Shown: piece by piece, positions 1-10,707 of the stretch
Layout of the letters: each line of letters starts with the position of its first letter
Position numbering within the stretch: the first letter of the stretch is position 1
Assembly (NCBI GenBank): GCA_038049695.1
Contig: CP142453.1
Coordinates: 3,192,501-3,256,500 of the forward strand
Direction of reading: 5' to 3'
Source: Cinnamomum chago
Taxonomy: Eukaryota; Streptophyta; Magnoliopsida; Laurales; Lauraceae
DNA: 64,000 nucleotides
The notes under the pieces: model-generated
Seen by the model: the letters and a program-made list of their open reading frames with translations, nothing else
Databases searched by the model: none
What the model was told of the DNA's origin: nothing
Translations under genes and position numbers: made by a program

Positions 1-408
1 AAAAAATCATAAAATGAACAAACCCATATAATAAAAACACCCCAAATTCGTACCTGAGATCCGATGGCACAACCACAAAAAATCAAATGAAGAATAGAAA
101 GAAACTACAAAACCTCCATTTCAGAAAACCATAAAAGAAGAACAAAAAACTAGAAAATGAACAAACTCATGTAATTTGAGACTTGTGAGATCGGACCCCA
201 AAATTGAAAAACTAGTTTTTTTTTTTTGGCTGAAAGTTTGGGTGGGCTGCAGCGCCCCCCTTGATCCGCCCCGGCTGGGACAAAGTCCGGCTCCATTTCA
301 ATGGCTACTCGGCTACCAGGGATGTTGGCAGGTGCTGGACCAACTGCCTGCCCAGGATGGCATGTTTCATTTCAATGATGGAAAGAGGAAATGGGAGTTT
401 ATGTTTCC
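1..408. other. Intergenic, no gene seen
   Basis: A-rich sequence up to about base 220, then a more GC-rich stretch (about 240-400) with no stop in one frame for 85 codons. That open frame resembles no family I know and lacks clear splice sites, so I do not call it a gene. Confidence 0.4.
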
Positions 409-537
409 ATGGCCAAAACAACACAAGAACTGATGGGGAAGGCTGTAACTCGGGCGAAATTGGTTACAGAGAGTTATCAATCTACTCTTCGCGAGTGTGA
501 TGTGAATCCAATGGTGCAAGAATTTATTGAAAGTTAG
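409..537 (+). pseudogene. Orphan 42-codon open frame, possible gene fragment
   Basis: A short frame starts at ATG 409 in a good context (TTTCCATGG) and ends with TAG at 535-537. It encodes 42 residues with the balanced charged composition of a real protein (for example ELMGKAVTRAKLV near the start and NPMVQEFIES at the end). I do not recognise the family. It lies at the end of a GC-richer patch inside AT-rich DNA, which fits a captured or retroposed exon. There is no poly(A) tract directly behind it, and no second exon was found. It could equally be chance. Confidence 0.25.
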
Positions 538-3297
538 ATGAACCCTTGAATAAATAACTATCACTTTTCTTTTTTTCTTTTTTTTTTAAGCTGATTTAAA
601 TTATCTTTTTTTGAAAGTTTGATTTTTAAGTTGCAAAAAAATTGAACTGTCCAAGAAAAAAAATCACTTTCCCTTTTTGTTTCTTTATAATTTCTTTTCA
701 ATCTCCCTACTTGATCAAGTAGGATAGTAGGGGCCGACCCAGGAATTCTTCCTTGCGGGGTCCACTATGTCGAAAAAAATTCTTTGGGTCCCACATATGA
801 AAATTGGATGTAGTTGTCAAAATATTTAATAGTTTTTTTGAAAAATTTGGGGGGTCCATATGTAAAAAGTTATAAAATATTTTAAAGAAAAAATGAATTT
901 TAGAAAATTTGGAGGGTTCATATGTAAAAATTCATAAAGTTTTCTAAAGAATAAAGGGGTTTTAGCATATGAGAAGGTATTGAACGTGCTTTAATCAAAT
1001 GGGCAGTTTGGAGACTCCAGTCTATTCTAACAAGAGCTAATTGAAGTAAGGTAAAAAATGAAAGGCCCCGATTTTTAGGTTCTAGCTTAAAATTAGTCTG
1101 TTTTGTAAAATTACTAGAAAAGCTATTATACCACAATAAAGTATTTGATAAATATATATACAAATAAGAGTCTATTAGAGGGGCATTCTTCCATCATTTC
1201 CTAAAAATTATTTGCCCATGAGGCCAGCTTGGATCCTCCTTTAAGCATGAGAACATGGGCCAACCTTTATATATAGGAATTAAAACGTGGACCCACCTTT
1301 TGTGATTATGATTCTGTATATAAGAGTAAAATTTGGGAATTATAACATCTAACAGAGGACATGGCCCTAAACAGATTTGATTGGCGTCGTCAAATCCATA
1401 TAACCGACCCCACCTAGTGGGAAAATGCTTGACTTGGTTTGGTTTGGTTTGGTAACTGGAACCCCTCTTTATAATTTGTTGTATATAAGGATTACTTTAG
1501 AAATGTGAGATCTACCTGTAGGAATTAAAATATGGGGCCTACTCTTATAGTAATTAGAACAAGGCACCCGTATTTAGGGATTAAGAATTACAACCAAGGA
1601 CCCACATAGGAATTGTTGTACGTGAGACTCACCATTAAAAATTACAACACGAGCACGACCTTAGAAATTAGAACATGAGCTCATCTTTAGGTAATTAGAA
1701 AGGTTGAAGAAGACGAATTAAAGAGATTTTAAGTTTCTTAAGACACACTTAAAGGAGAGAGCCCACTTCTTAAATGGCAAATGGGCCGGGTTTAGGTGGC
1801 CGAAAGAAAAATTGATTTTAGTTTCTTTTCACGGAGTTGTTTAGCTTTCAAGTATAAGAATTAAGAAAAAATTATACAATATACACATGAGATTGTATGA
1901 GACCATTGGAGTCCACCAAGAGCCCTACCAATCACAATCGAGGTAGGAGATCAAAAGATCCAAATGGGGTCACCTCATATATAAAAATTTAAGCTAATCT
2001 CATTATTTTATTAACCTCATTATTCTAACCCTTTGATCTACAGCCATCAAATTCAACAATATTAAAATATACAGTTATATTTTCTTTTTTCAATACAATG
2101 ATCTAGTTCATTCAAATTTAATGTTTGTGGTTTGGCGTTGTTTAGATGACTGGCTCCACTTGATTAGCATTTTGCCCTGGATCGTCGGGAGTCCTTTGAA
2201 AGCTTCCTAGTTCCCATGGAAGCAAACATGGCCACAATCAAATAGAGTTCGGTCGGATCCTCTAGGTTTTAACTTATAGAAATTCAAAGTTGAAGGAGTA
2301 CAAGTCCATAATGGGGGCCATTTATATAGAATCCAAGCCAATCAAAATAAAGACTCTTCGAGTGCATAAGTTATCTTAAATATTATCTTAACATAAGTTG
2401 GTTGCATTGTAAGATTAACCATTTGATCGAAAACATGTACAATAAAGAATCTAACTTGGTATAAAACTCAAAAATATCGCATAAATTATAAAGACGTTTA
2501 TTTATAGCAGCTCAATGTTTTACAGATTGGCCCTACTAGGGAGTTCCTGTTCCTATCTTGTAACTCAGAATTTCTTCAAGTTAAACGCTCAGAGGATCTT
2601 GACCTTATACCAAGTCCGAACTTGAATTTTTATCCTGTTAAAGATGAGCTGGAGGAGGAAACTTTAGAAATTCAATACACGGATCTATATAGTCAGGGAG
2701 GAATTAATATGTGGGTCTGCCTAAGGACAAAGAGATTGATGACCTTTACATAGACAAGATGGGTCTTTATTGAAGGCAATGAAGACAGTGAGGACAAAGA
2801 GAACATGCTCTCGATGATGTGGCAGCTCTACCCACAAACACATTATCCGATTGTCATGCTACATAAAACTAACAAGGGACATACGCCACATTTGCAAGGT
2901 GAATTTTAAATATTTTTGGGAGAGTTGTTCGCATAATAAGAGTGTGTCATCGCAAGGCTCTATGATATTATATGGTTTTAAAATATCACATGGTTCGATG
3001 TATCTGATATCGCATAACTCTAAAATATGATAGGACAATTTTTTATACAATACTTAAACTTCAATGGGTCATAGACAAACTTTAGATCTAAGAACCACAG
3101 TAACGTGTTCCTTGTATACCTTTGTTCCATTGGTGAGAAAGTTGGAATTATGGTGCATACTGGAATGCATTTGGGCCTTCCACTATGTATTAAACTGATC
3201 AGATGATCAGACATCAAGAGGGGAGCAACGATTTAGAATTGACTTTGCGCCTAAGTCAAATCAAGTTTAGGGCTAAATTTGAAATTTGAAATTTTTA
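538..3297. other. Gene-free AT-rich intergenic DNA
   Basis: No coding exon, RNA gene or complete transposon could be supported here. All open frames are short and unlike known proteins. The stretch around 720-960 contains GGGGTCC-type motifs repeated several times (GGGGTCCACTATG, GGGGGGTCCATATG), which suggests degenerate repeat DNA. Confidence 0.5.
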
Positions 3298-3474
3298 ATT
3301 TTTTTTTGTTATCGGATGGTTCCCAATCCTTTAAGCTGGACTAATCCCTTGGGAACCAGAGAGAAGTCGAATAAACTCCCCTGTAATCTCAGTGTGGTAG
3401 TGCAGTTTCAAACCTGCAACCTTCAGGTGCAAACCATGGTCCTAAGCCAACTGAAATACCCCTTAGGATTAAAT
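3298..3474 (-). mobile_element. tRNA-derived SINE, copy A
   Basis: Read on the minus strand, the element starts near 3474 with a tRNA-like head: an A-box-like TTCAGTTGGCTTAGG and a B-box-like GGTTTGAAACTGC, followed by a body ending in an A tract (T tract 3298-3308 on the plus strand). The same body (GGTAGTGCAGTTTC on the plus strand, then TGCAAACC, and GGCTGGACTAATCC-like text) occurs again near 7.1, 36.5 and 43.5 kb. A clear target-site duplication was not found for this copy. Confidence 0.65.
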
Positions 3475-6400
3475 CTGAACTTAAAAACAGATGTTAATGT
3501 CTTACCCAAAATGGAAAAAAAACCCTAATGACTATGTTCGGGTTGTAATTATGGTTTGAATTAGGAACTTTGGATCCTCAAGTTTGGATGTGTGTGTGTT
3601 GGATTAGCATCATGACCATCATCAGTATTATTATGGCCTCTAGATTTTATATGAAGTCAAATTTTCAAGTTTGAGTCCATTCAACCCTATTTTTGGCCGA
3701 TGTTCTCAATAAATAATCATTTACTAAATATATTATCATTTCCCCACCTAATTAATTGCTACTCGTGTAGATCAGACATAAGTCCCACCAATTAAAAGTA
3801 AGAGTTCAGGTCGGAATTCCTTATTAAAAATATAATACAATCTTTGACTCACAAATTGAACTATTAGTTGGTGATGTCGATCGCGACCGAAAATATGAAA
3901 AAATTCAAAATAAAAATAAAAATAAAGAGATGAAATGTAAATTCTGCACTAACCTAATTTTGACTTGATCGAACAAAAGATTTCGATCCAAATGAGAACT
4001 CAATCAATCCAAAGGTCAGGGAAATATGCTTTATTCAAGAGCATTATTTAAAAACTGATGAAGAGAATGCCTATACTTAACAGTTCAACCATTTCACAAA
4101 TGTCCTAATAGGATTTGGTCATACAATAAGATTGAGCACTTTCCTTTTTCCTTTTTTGCATAGACCATTTATTTATGACAAAGGATCAAATCAAATAATT
4201 TATTTTTGAAAAGAAACAACTACAAAAGCTGAACAAATTAAAAATAAAAATATGCACAACATCAAAAGATAGGGATTAACTATAGATAATTGTCCCATTG
4301 AGTGGTCATGTGGTGCGTGTTACGTTCCATTTCCAGTGCTTGTAAGAATGAGTGAATCTCCCTCAATTATGAAATGCCCCAAGAATATTTTTCTTATGAC
4401 AAATAATTACAATAGATGCAATAGGGCTAGGAGCTTGATAAAAGATTTACCATATATACTATAAGGAGGGTTTTCAAAACTTTTGGGGACACCCCACTCC
4501 ATAGTTTTCCACTGATTCTAGATAGTTGGATAAAAGGGTCATAGGAATATTTATCTAAATTCAGCTTCACCCATTCCAATGAAGGTGGACTCCATTTATC
4601 CTGAGATATCCGGATATTTGTACAAACTCAACGTATTCGTATTGGATTTGATACGACACTGATATTAGTACGTGATAATATATTGATAGTTTTAGGGAAT
4701 AAGTTTAATATATCCTACTTATAAATTTCTTTATTTCATATAATTCTTTTAACGTTTTTGAATTCTCACAATAAAAAAATGTTAAAAATGGACGAATATT
4801 TAGATAATTTCATTAATTTAAAAGTGATGTAAAGAAAAAATTTGAATATCCATATCCATAGTCGTGTTCCATATCCATATCTAGACATCATAGTATGAAT
4901 GCCTAGTAACTAGTTGAGAACTGCCAATAGGGGTAGACCCAGGTACAACTTTCTAGGGACTAAAGCCCCCACTGATATATATGGAAAGTAAAAAAAGATT
5001 AAAACCCCCCTGTAAATTTTAAAAATTAATATATATTTCTATTACATTTGACTCTTTCTCCAATACTTCTTCTACATGAAGCCTCCCCAAGTTGAATTTC
5101 CTGAGTGGGCCCTAGACTTTCGGGGAATATGTAAATTGTTGTTGATGGTAATGGATTGCTAATTTAGAGATTTTTGGTGGTAGAGTGTAGAGGGTTTTGG
5201 TGAACAAGATACTCGTTGACATTCAACTTTATTTTATTCCACCCTACAAACAAGCATAGTGATGAGTATAAAGCCAAGAGCACAAGAAGGAGCTGAATTG
5301 CAGAACCAGGATATAAATGATGGGAAGTGACTAGGCTGGGAATTCAAAATGGAGTGGGACCAGATTCTATGTGTAAATTCATTGTGTTAAAAGTTGATTT
5401 TTACAACACCTGTGCGAGCTTGGGTCTAGTCCAGCTGAAGTGCTCATCTGATAACCTCCTCCTGCATGGCTTTCATCATGCTACAATTACATTCCCTGTC
5501 TTATTTCATTTAAGACTGTAAATAGACATGCACAATCCAGCTTGCACTTGTGGTCCAACCAAAACCTCTGATTCATGACGGCTACTTCATTAATCATTCA
5601 ATTAGATAACTGTTTGATGGGATCGAGAAGCTTTTGCTTTTATTTCTGATAAGACATCCGGGTCAAGTGGAGCTTTATCTAATTAACTGTGCTTTAAGTT
5701 TTCTTTTCATGTCTAAAGCATTGTTGCTTTACAATCATCTTTACAAATTTTTTAGTTTATTTTGGTAATGCATCTTTACAATTGTTTGCATGGACGGCTA
5801 ACATCCATTGACAAGTATTTATCAGAAACTTTCATGAGGTGGACACAGTGTGCATGGTCTCATCATGGAAACAACCTAGTGAGGCCGACTTGATGATCAA
5901 TTCAAATGGCCCATCCACCCCCTTTATGTCAGGGATCTCATGAACGCACATACACCGATCCATCGAGACTCCCTTATATATGATCAATCAACCCACCTCG
6001 CACTCACTACACCTGATGAATTAACACCCGTCGAACGAACATACTCACCGTTGAGTTGAAATCCTTAAAAAATGGCTTCTTTTAAAGCCTTTAAATTTGA
6101 AAGGCCATGAATGAAGGTATTAGAATGGTCTATTATTGGAGTTGATAGTTTAGAGAGTGCTTGGTCTCATTGTGATATATATTCTTTTCATCCCTCCCAC
6201 CTCTGCATGATGTATTATGGGTGTTGATAGTTGTCTTTCATGGTTATTGTTTATTAAATGATGATGAACTGACACACTCAAACACACAACACATGCACCC
6301 CCAGGAGCTTAGCAACCACTTGGAACTATTGACAAATAGAGGTGCTGATGGTTGCTTTGGTAAGCTTAAATGGGAACCACCCAACAACCTGAAGGTGTCT

Positions 6401-7002
6401 CAGCACACAGTCAGCCAATTTGTCGCAGTCCTCTTCGTTTGGCTGGTGAAGGAGTCAGAGGAATGGTGTGGACGACCAGTATTGGGAGTGGGCCCCACAA
6501 GAGGGACGGTCTGGATTATCTAATAGACAGGCTGATTGTGATGGGTGATTGCCTTAGCTAAGGGATAAATCAGAGAACGGTCGTGACATTGTCTATGTAA
6601 TTGGTGGGCCCCACATTGACCAATCGGACAACCCTTTTGTACTGCCTTACCCCTCGAATTGAGAGCGGCCCAAACTATGACATTTCTGAGGGATTACTTT
6701 TACCGTTGAGTCTTTGCTGGTTTACTTTGACCGTTCAGGCTTTGCTATGATTTTCAGTTTTATCTAATAAATAAACAGGCAAATGAAACCCAATTAACAC
6801 TTTTGGAGGCATTTTTTGAGTTCGTTTGATAATTGGATCTGAAAATAGGTCCAATTGGGCACATATCTTTATATCAGAGATATGAAGATATAAATTATAT
6901 CCAGCAAGAGTAAATGATATAATAATTTAGGGAATTGATTCCCGTCTTGTCCAATCAGGTCTAAGTTTAGGCCCAAAATGGTAATCGGATTTTAACCTTG
7001 AA
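3475..7002. other. Gene-free intergenic DNA with repeat remnants
   Basis: No gene is supported. Around 4600-4895 lies a degenerate sequence ending in CTAGACATCATAG, similar to the ends of the small hAT-like MITEs near 55 kb and 59.8 kb. The patch 6220-6560 is open in two frames but resembles no known protein. Confidence 0.45.
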
Positions 7003-7193
7003 TTTTTTTTTTTTCCTTTTTGGGCTATCGGAGGGTTCCCAATACTTTGGGCTGGACTAATCCCTCCGCGCCCAAATGAGAGCAAGAGTGAACTCCCCAG
7101 TAGCCTCAGTATGGTAGTGCAGTTTCGAATCTATAACCTCTAGGTGCAAACCGTGTTCCTACGCCAACTCAGCTACCTCTTAGGATTAAATCT
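7003..7193 (-). mobile_element. tRNA-derived SINE, copy B
   Basis: This is the best preserved copy of the family. On the minus strand it reads GGTAGCTGAGTTGGCGTAGG (A box), then AGATTCGAAACTGC (B box), a body of about 110 bases, and a terminal A tract (T tract 7003-7014 on the plus strand). The total of about 190 bp, the internal RNA polymerase III boxes and the 3' A tract are the defining features of a tRNA-derived SINE. Confidence 0.75.
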
Positions 7194-7691
7194 TGATCGA
7201 TCTTAGACTCTTCACTGTACCCAATTCTTTCACAAACTAGGAGGCAATTAAAATTTAAGACCTCTTACGATATATGGTTGAATTTTAGGCTGAGCTTTAT
7301 CCCAAGGCCTAAAATATTTGTTCAGGCCTGGATTTTTAGATAGGTACAGGATGTGCCATATGATGGGCTAGCCTGGCCCATTGATGGCCTCAGTTGAAAC
7401 AATGATGTTACCAAAAGTGCACTTATTTCACAAACATTATGAAGCTCTGTGAGGTTTCATTTTGAAATCGAGATTTGATCCAAGTCTAAATTGTGGTTCA
7501 CATTGAAAGTTAAAAGTCTTTATAAACGATAAGAGGAGGAGAGGACCGTTGGAATGAAATTTGTTTTGGTTGCTTAGATTTCTAGATTCATAAAAGAGAA
7601 ATGATTTGATGTATTTAATGCAAGGTGGACCCACAATAAAATATGATATAAACATACTGGGGCCCACATGTCAAAGTGATGCAATCAACAG

Positions 7692-7927
7692 TAGTGGAGG
7701 GATGGGACCCACACTTAAAATGTTACCCACGCTTAAAATGTTCGTGTGGTTAGGAAGTCCAATTTTAACCTGGAAGTCCTGCCTTCGAATCCCTTAAGAC
7801 CTTACTCGATACATAGGGCTAGTGGGTGGTTCTATGATTCGCGGGTTTACCAATGATCAACCGAAGGCGGGGTCGGCGGGTTCCCATGTTATCCAAAAAA
7901 AAAAAAAAAACCAATAGTGGAGGGATG
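7692..7927 (+). mobile_element. SINE with 13-bp target-site duplication
   Basis: The motif TAGTGGAGGGATG occurs at 7692-7704 and again at 7915-7927, flanking an insert of about 210 bp. The insert ends in an uninterrupted run of 16 A at about 7895-7910 and carries a B-box-like CTTCGAATCCC near 7783. Exact direct repeats plus an A tail show target-primed insertion. Its body differs from the four-copy SINE family in this window and it sits in the opposite orientation. Confidence 0.8.
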
Positions 7928-9572
7928 TATGCAAGAGGTTAGTAATGTAAATTTATAAAAATATTTTTAAGAAAGGGTTAAGAAAAGTGAGTGTGTTCCA
8001 GACATTCTCTACCCTTAGTCATGACAATTGCGCACTGTCATTACAAGGACATAGGATATCACACCCTAGGATTCTAGGATATCACACAATATGATGTATA
8101 AAAAATTGCACAAAGAATTTTAATGGAAATACTTAAATTTTGACCGCTCTATTTTCATGGGCATTATTCTCCCTAGTTTCCAGCACAACTTCAACTTCTG
8201 TACGACCATCTCCTGTTTTATCTCCAATGTATATCTCTTGTAGAGTCTGAAGCCTATATATTTCTTCTCCACCGAATACTAGACTTAGAGGGAGTTTTTT
8301 TTTTTTTGCTAGTAGTGGGAGCTTCTTTTGCAAAGGCAGCAACTGTTGGAGATCCCAACTTGGCATCTTGGCTTCTTTGCATTCTCACCAGAAGGTAACT
8401 ACTACTCCTTCTTCCTTTTCTTTTTGCTTGTAGAATTTTGTGGGGCTAATGAGTGGGCTTCTGGCATCTTAAGCATTCAGGTTATTGGGGTTAAACTTGG
8501 ATCATCAACCAATATATTGATAGTGTAGGATTAGATAATTTATAGATAGGCAATGTAGATTATGCATATAGAGTTATATATTTTTCAATCTTGAACATCC
8601 AATTTTTTTTACCGTTCACCAATCCAATTGTGAGTGTGATACAGAGGAAAGAAAATACATAAGGGGGGCCCTCCCAGATGGATGCTTCCAGTTTAAAATC
8701 AAGCATTTTATATTAATTTGTCCATCTTGAAAATAAATACTGAGATGGAACCATCTCATCAACATCTTTTTAAATTTTATAGGCCACAAAAGGTAGGGTG
8801 GGGCTTACATTTTGTTGTGTGGAAGTGAGGGCAATTCTAAGAACTTCTTTATTCAAATTGAGAAGTGTTTTTTCAACTTTTTTTTTTTTATCTTTTTTTA
8901 TGAGAATCCTCTTTCACATGTGATTGATGTAATGTAGTTTATATTCATAAAAACTATTTAAACACAACCCAATCCCAATATCATTCCTCCTATCTTAGAG
9001 AATGATTAGAATATATGGATTTTATTTATTTCAATGTACTAGTTGGGCTTGTAGATTAAGTTAGATTTCTTAGATTTGTTTTATTGTGTTTTGAATTAGT
9101 GTTATATATATGGGCAAACTCGTTATATAGTAAAAGCTGCTATTTAAATATTTGAATTTGAATTTGGATTTTTTCTAGATCTAGATATTTTATTTGAACA
9201 TCTAATTCGAATAGTTTGCATTTGAATTTCAAAAACACCAATGACCAGAACTCAAAACACTCTCCGCCCATAAAATAGGGTATTTGGGCTGCTCATGGGC
9301 CAACACCCTGGGCCCGACTAGGGTCCTGCACGTTTTGGTCCAGGATCAGGCCATGGGCTTTTGTACTTGGATGAAGCCTGTTTAATATTTGGGTCGAGCT
9401 TGGATTAATGATAGAAAGCCTCATGAAGTCCATCTCGGCTCGGCCCAAATAAGTTCTGCTTCTATCTTAGATAGAATCTAAAGCCTGAAAACATTAGAGA
9501 AAACTCGGCTGGGCCCAATTGACTAAATGGTTGGGCTCGGGTGTGACATGTCGAGGATCAAAACTTTGCAGC
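7928..9572. other. Gene-free intergenic DNA
   Basis: No exon is supported. From about 9250 to 9560 there is a GC-richer stretch with many GGGCC and GGCCC motifs (GGGCTGGGCCC-like), a composition that returns near 11.5-11.8, 14.3-14.45 and 15.4 kb and is likely a dispersed repeat. Confidence 0.45.
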
Positions 9573-9906
9573 TAGGGTGGTAAACGGGTTGGTTCCGTTA
9601 AGGAGAAGGTGAAACCGGATCCGGACCCGAAACCATTTCGGAATTGATTTCTTGGCTCCGGAACCGGAACCAGAAACGGGTCTGGATCCGGGTCTAGGTT
9701 TAGGTAGAGAATGATATTAAAAAAATATGATTTTTAGGAGAGATTTTCGAAAATTAAGATAATATATTGGGTCTCGGGTTCGAACCAATGTGGAACCGCA
9801 CCCGGACCCATTTACTTATCGGGGCCTAAATAAGGACCCAGACCCAATTTTTAACGGGTCTGAATCTTTGAGTAATCGGAGAATCGGGTACCCATTTACA
9901 TCCCTA
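9573..9906. mobile_element. hAT-like MITE, copy 1 (334 bp, 8-bp TSD)
   Basis: The element begins TAGGGTGGTAAACGGG and ends CCCATTTACATCCCTA, which are inverted repeats of each other. It is flanked by TTTGCAGC (9565-9572) and TTTGCAAC (9907-9914), an 8-bp target-site duplication with one mismatch, as expected for hAT transposition. The interior is rich in CCGGACCCG and GGGTC motifs and has no coding potential. Two relatives lie at 26,675 and 45,681. Confidence 0.8.
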
Positions 9907-10707
9907 TTTGCAACCTATGCCACACTTGGGCCATATATGGGCCACTATTACTAAAGTTGGTCTGGGCAAGGATATGCCTAAGCCCAGACCAATCCGGCCA
10001 ATGACCAAAACTAGAATACAGTTGGTTGCCAAGTTTAAATTTTTGATAAAGTAGAAAGGAAAAAAAAGGAGTTGAGAGAGAATACAAAGCTTCAGCTGAT
10101 GAAGAGAGAAAAAAGGATCAATTCTCACAGCAGGAAGGGGACCTTTTTATTTGAGACTGAGAAGCCTTGGGATTTATTCTATAGGTCCTACATCAGAGGA
10201 TCTTTGGACTGCAGAAGTAGTAAATGTTGGATATGATAGGATTGGAAGTTGGAATTGTACAAATTTCTAAACTTAGGTCATCAGTCCATGGGCAGCACTA
10301 GTAATTTTCATTGCTCAGTTGATATTTTCTTGTGTCTTAATTGTTTCTTATTATTCACTAGGAATCCAAACTTCATCTGAATGGCCCACCCAAATAGAAG
10401 TGAAATTTTGATTGGACATGTACAAGTTTGGGTCATACTTAGGCTTGAATTTTAAAATCTGCATCAAAATTTAGGATCTAAATTTAATCATATGGAGTGT
10501 AAATTGGTAAAAAAAAGTTGTACCTCTCCTCTCTTATAACAATAATCTTTGGTTTTTAACAAACCCCATAACTGAAAAATCTTCAACAAGTGAAAACTGT
10601 AAGGTAGCTAAAGATCTTAGAGAGAATCTCCCTGTTCATTTGTGAAGGCAAGAAAAATCTGCTCAATCTCTCTCTTCTCTGTCATATTCTTTTTCCACTT
10701 TTCTTAA
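9907..10707. other. Region upstream of the MYB gene
   Basis: No other gene is seen between the MITE and the MYB start codon. The 5' leader and promoter of the MYB gene must lie here. Several short CT-rich stretches occur at 10,530-10,700, as often seen in plant leaders, but I cannot place a transcription start. Confidence 0.4.

Noticed and set aside
176-433. 85-codon open frame in a GC-rich patch
   Set aside because: No domain, no known similarity and no supporting splice sites; the overlapping 409 frame looks more protein-like.
3286-3528. 80-codon plus-strand frame
   Set aside because: It reads through the antisense of SINE copy A; the text is explained by the repeat.
6221-6561. Two overlapping open frames of 100 and 63 codons
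   Set aside because: No recognisable domain; codon text is unlike a real gene and no exons join to them.
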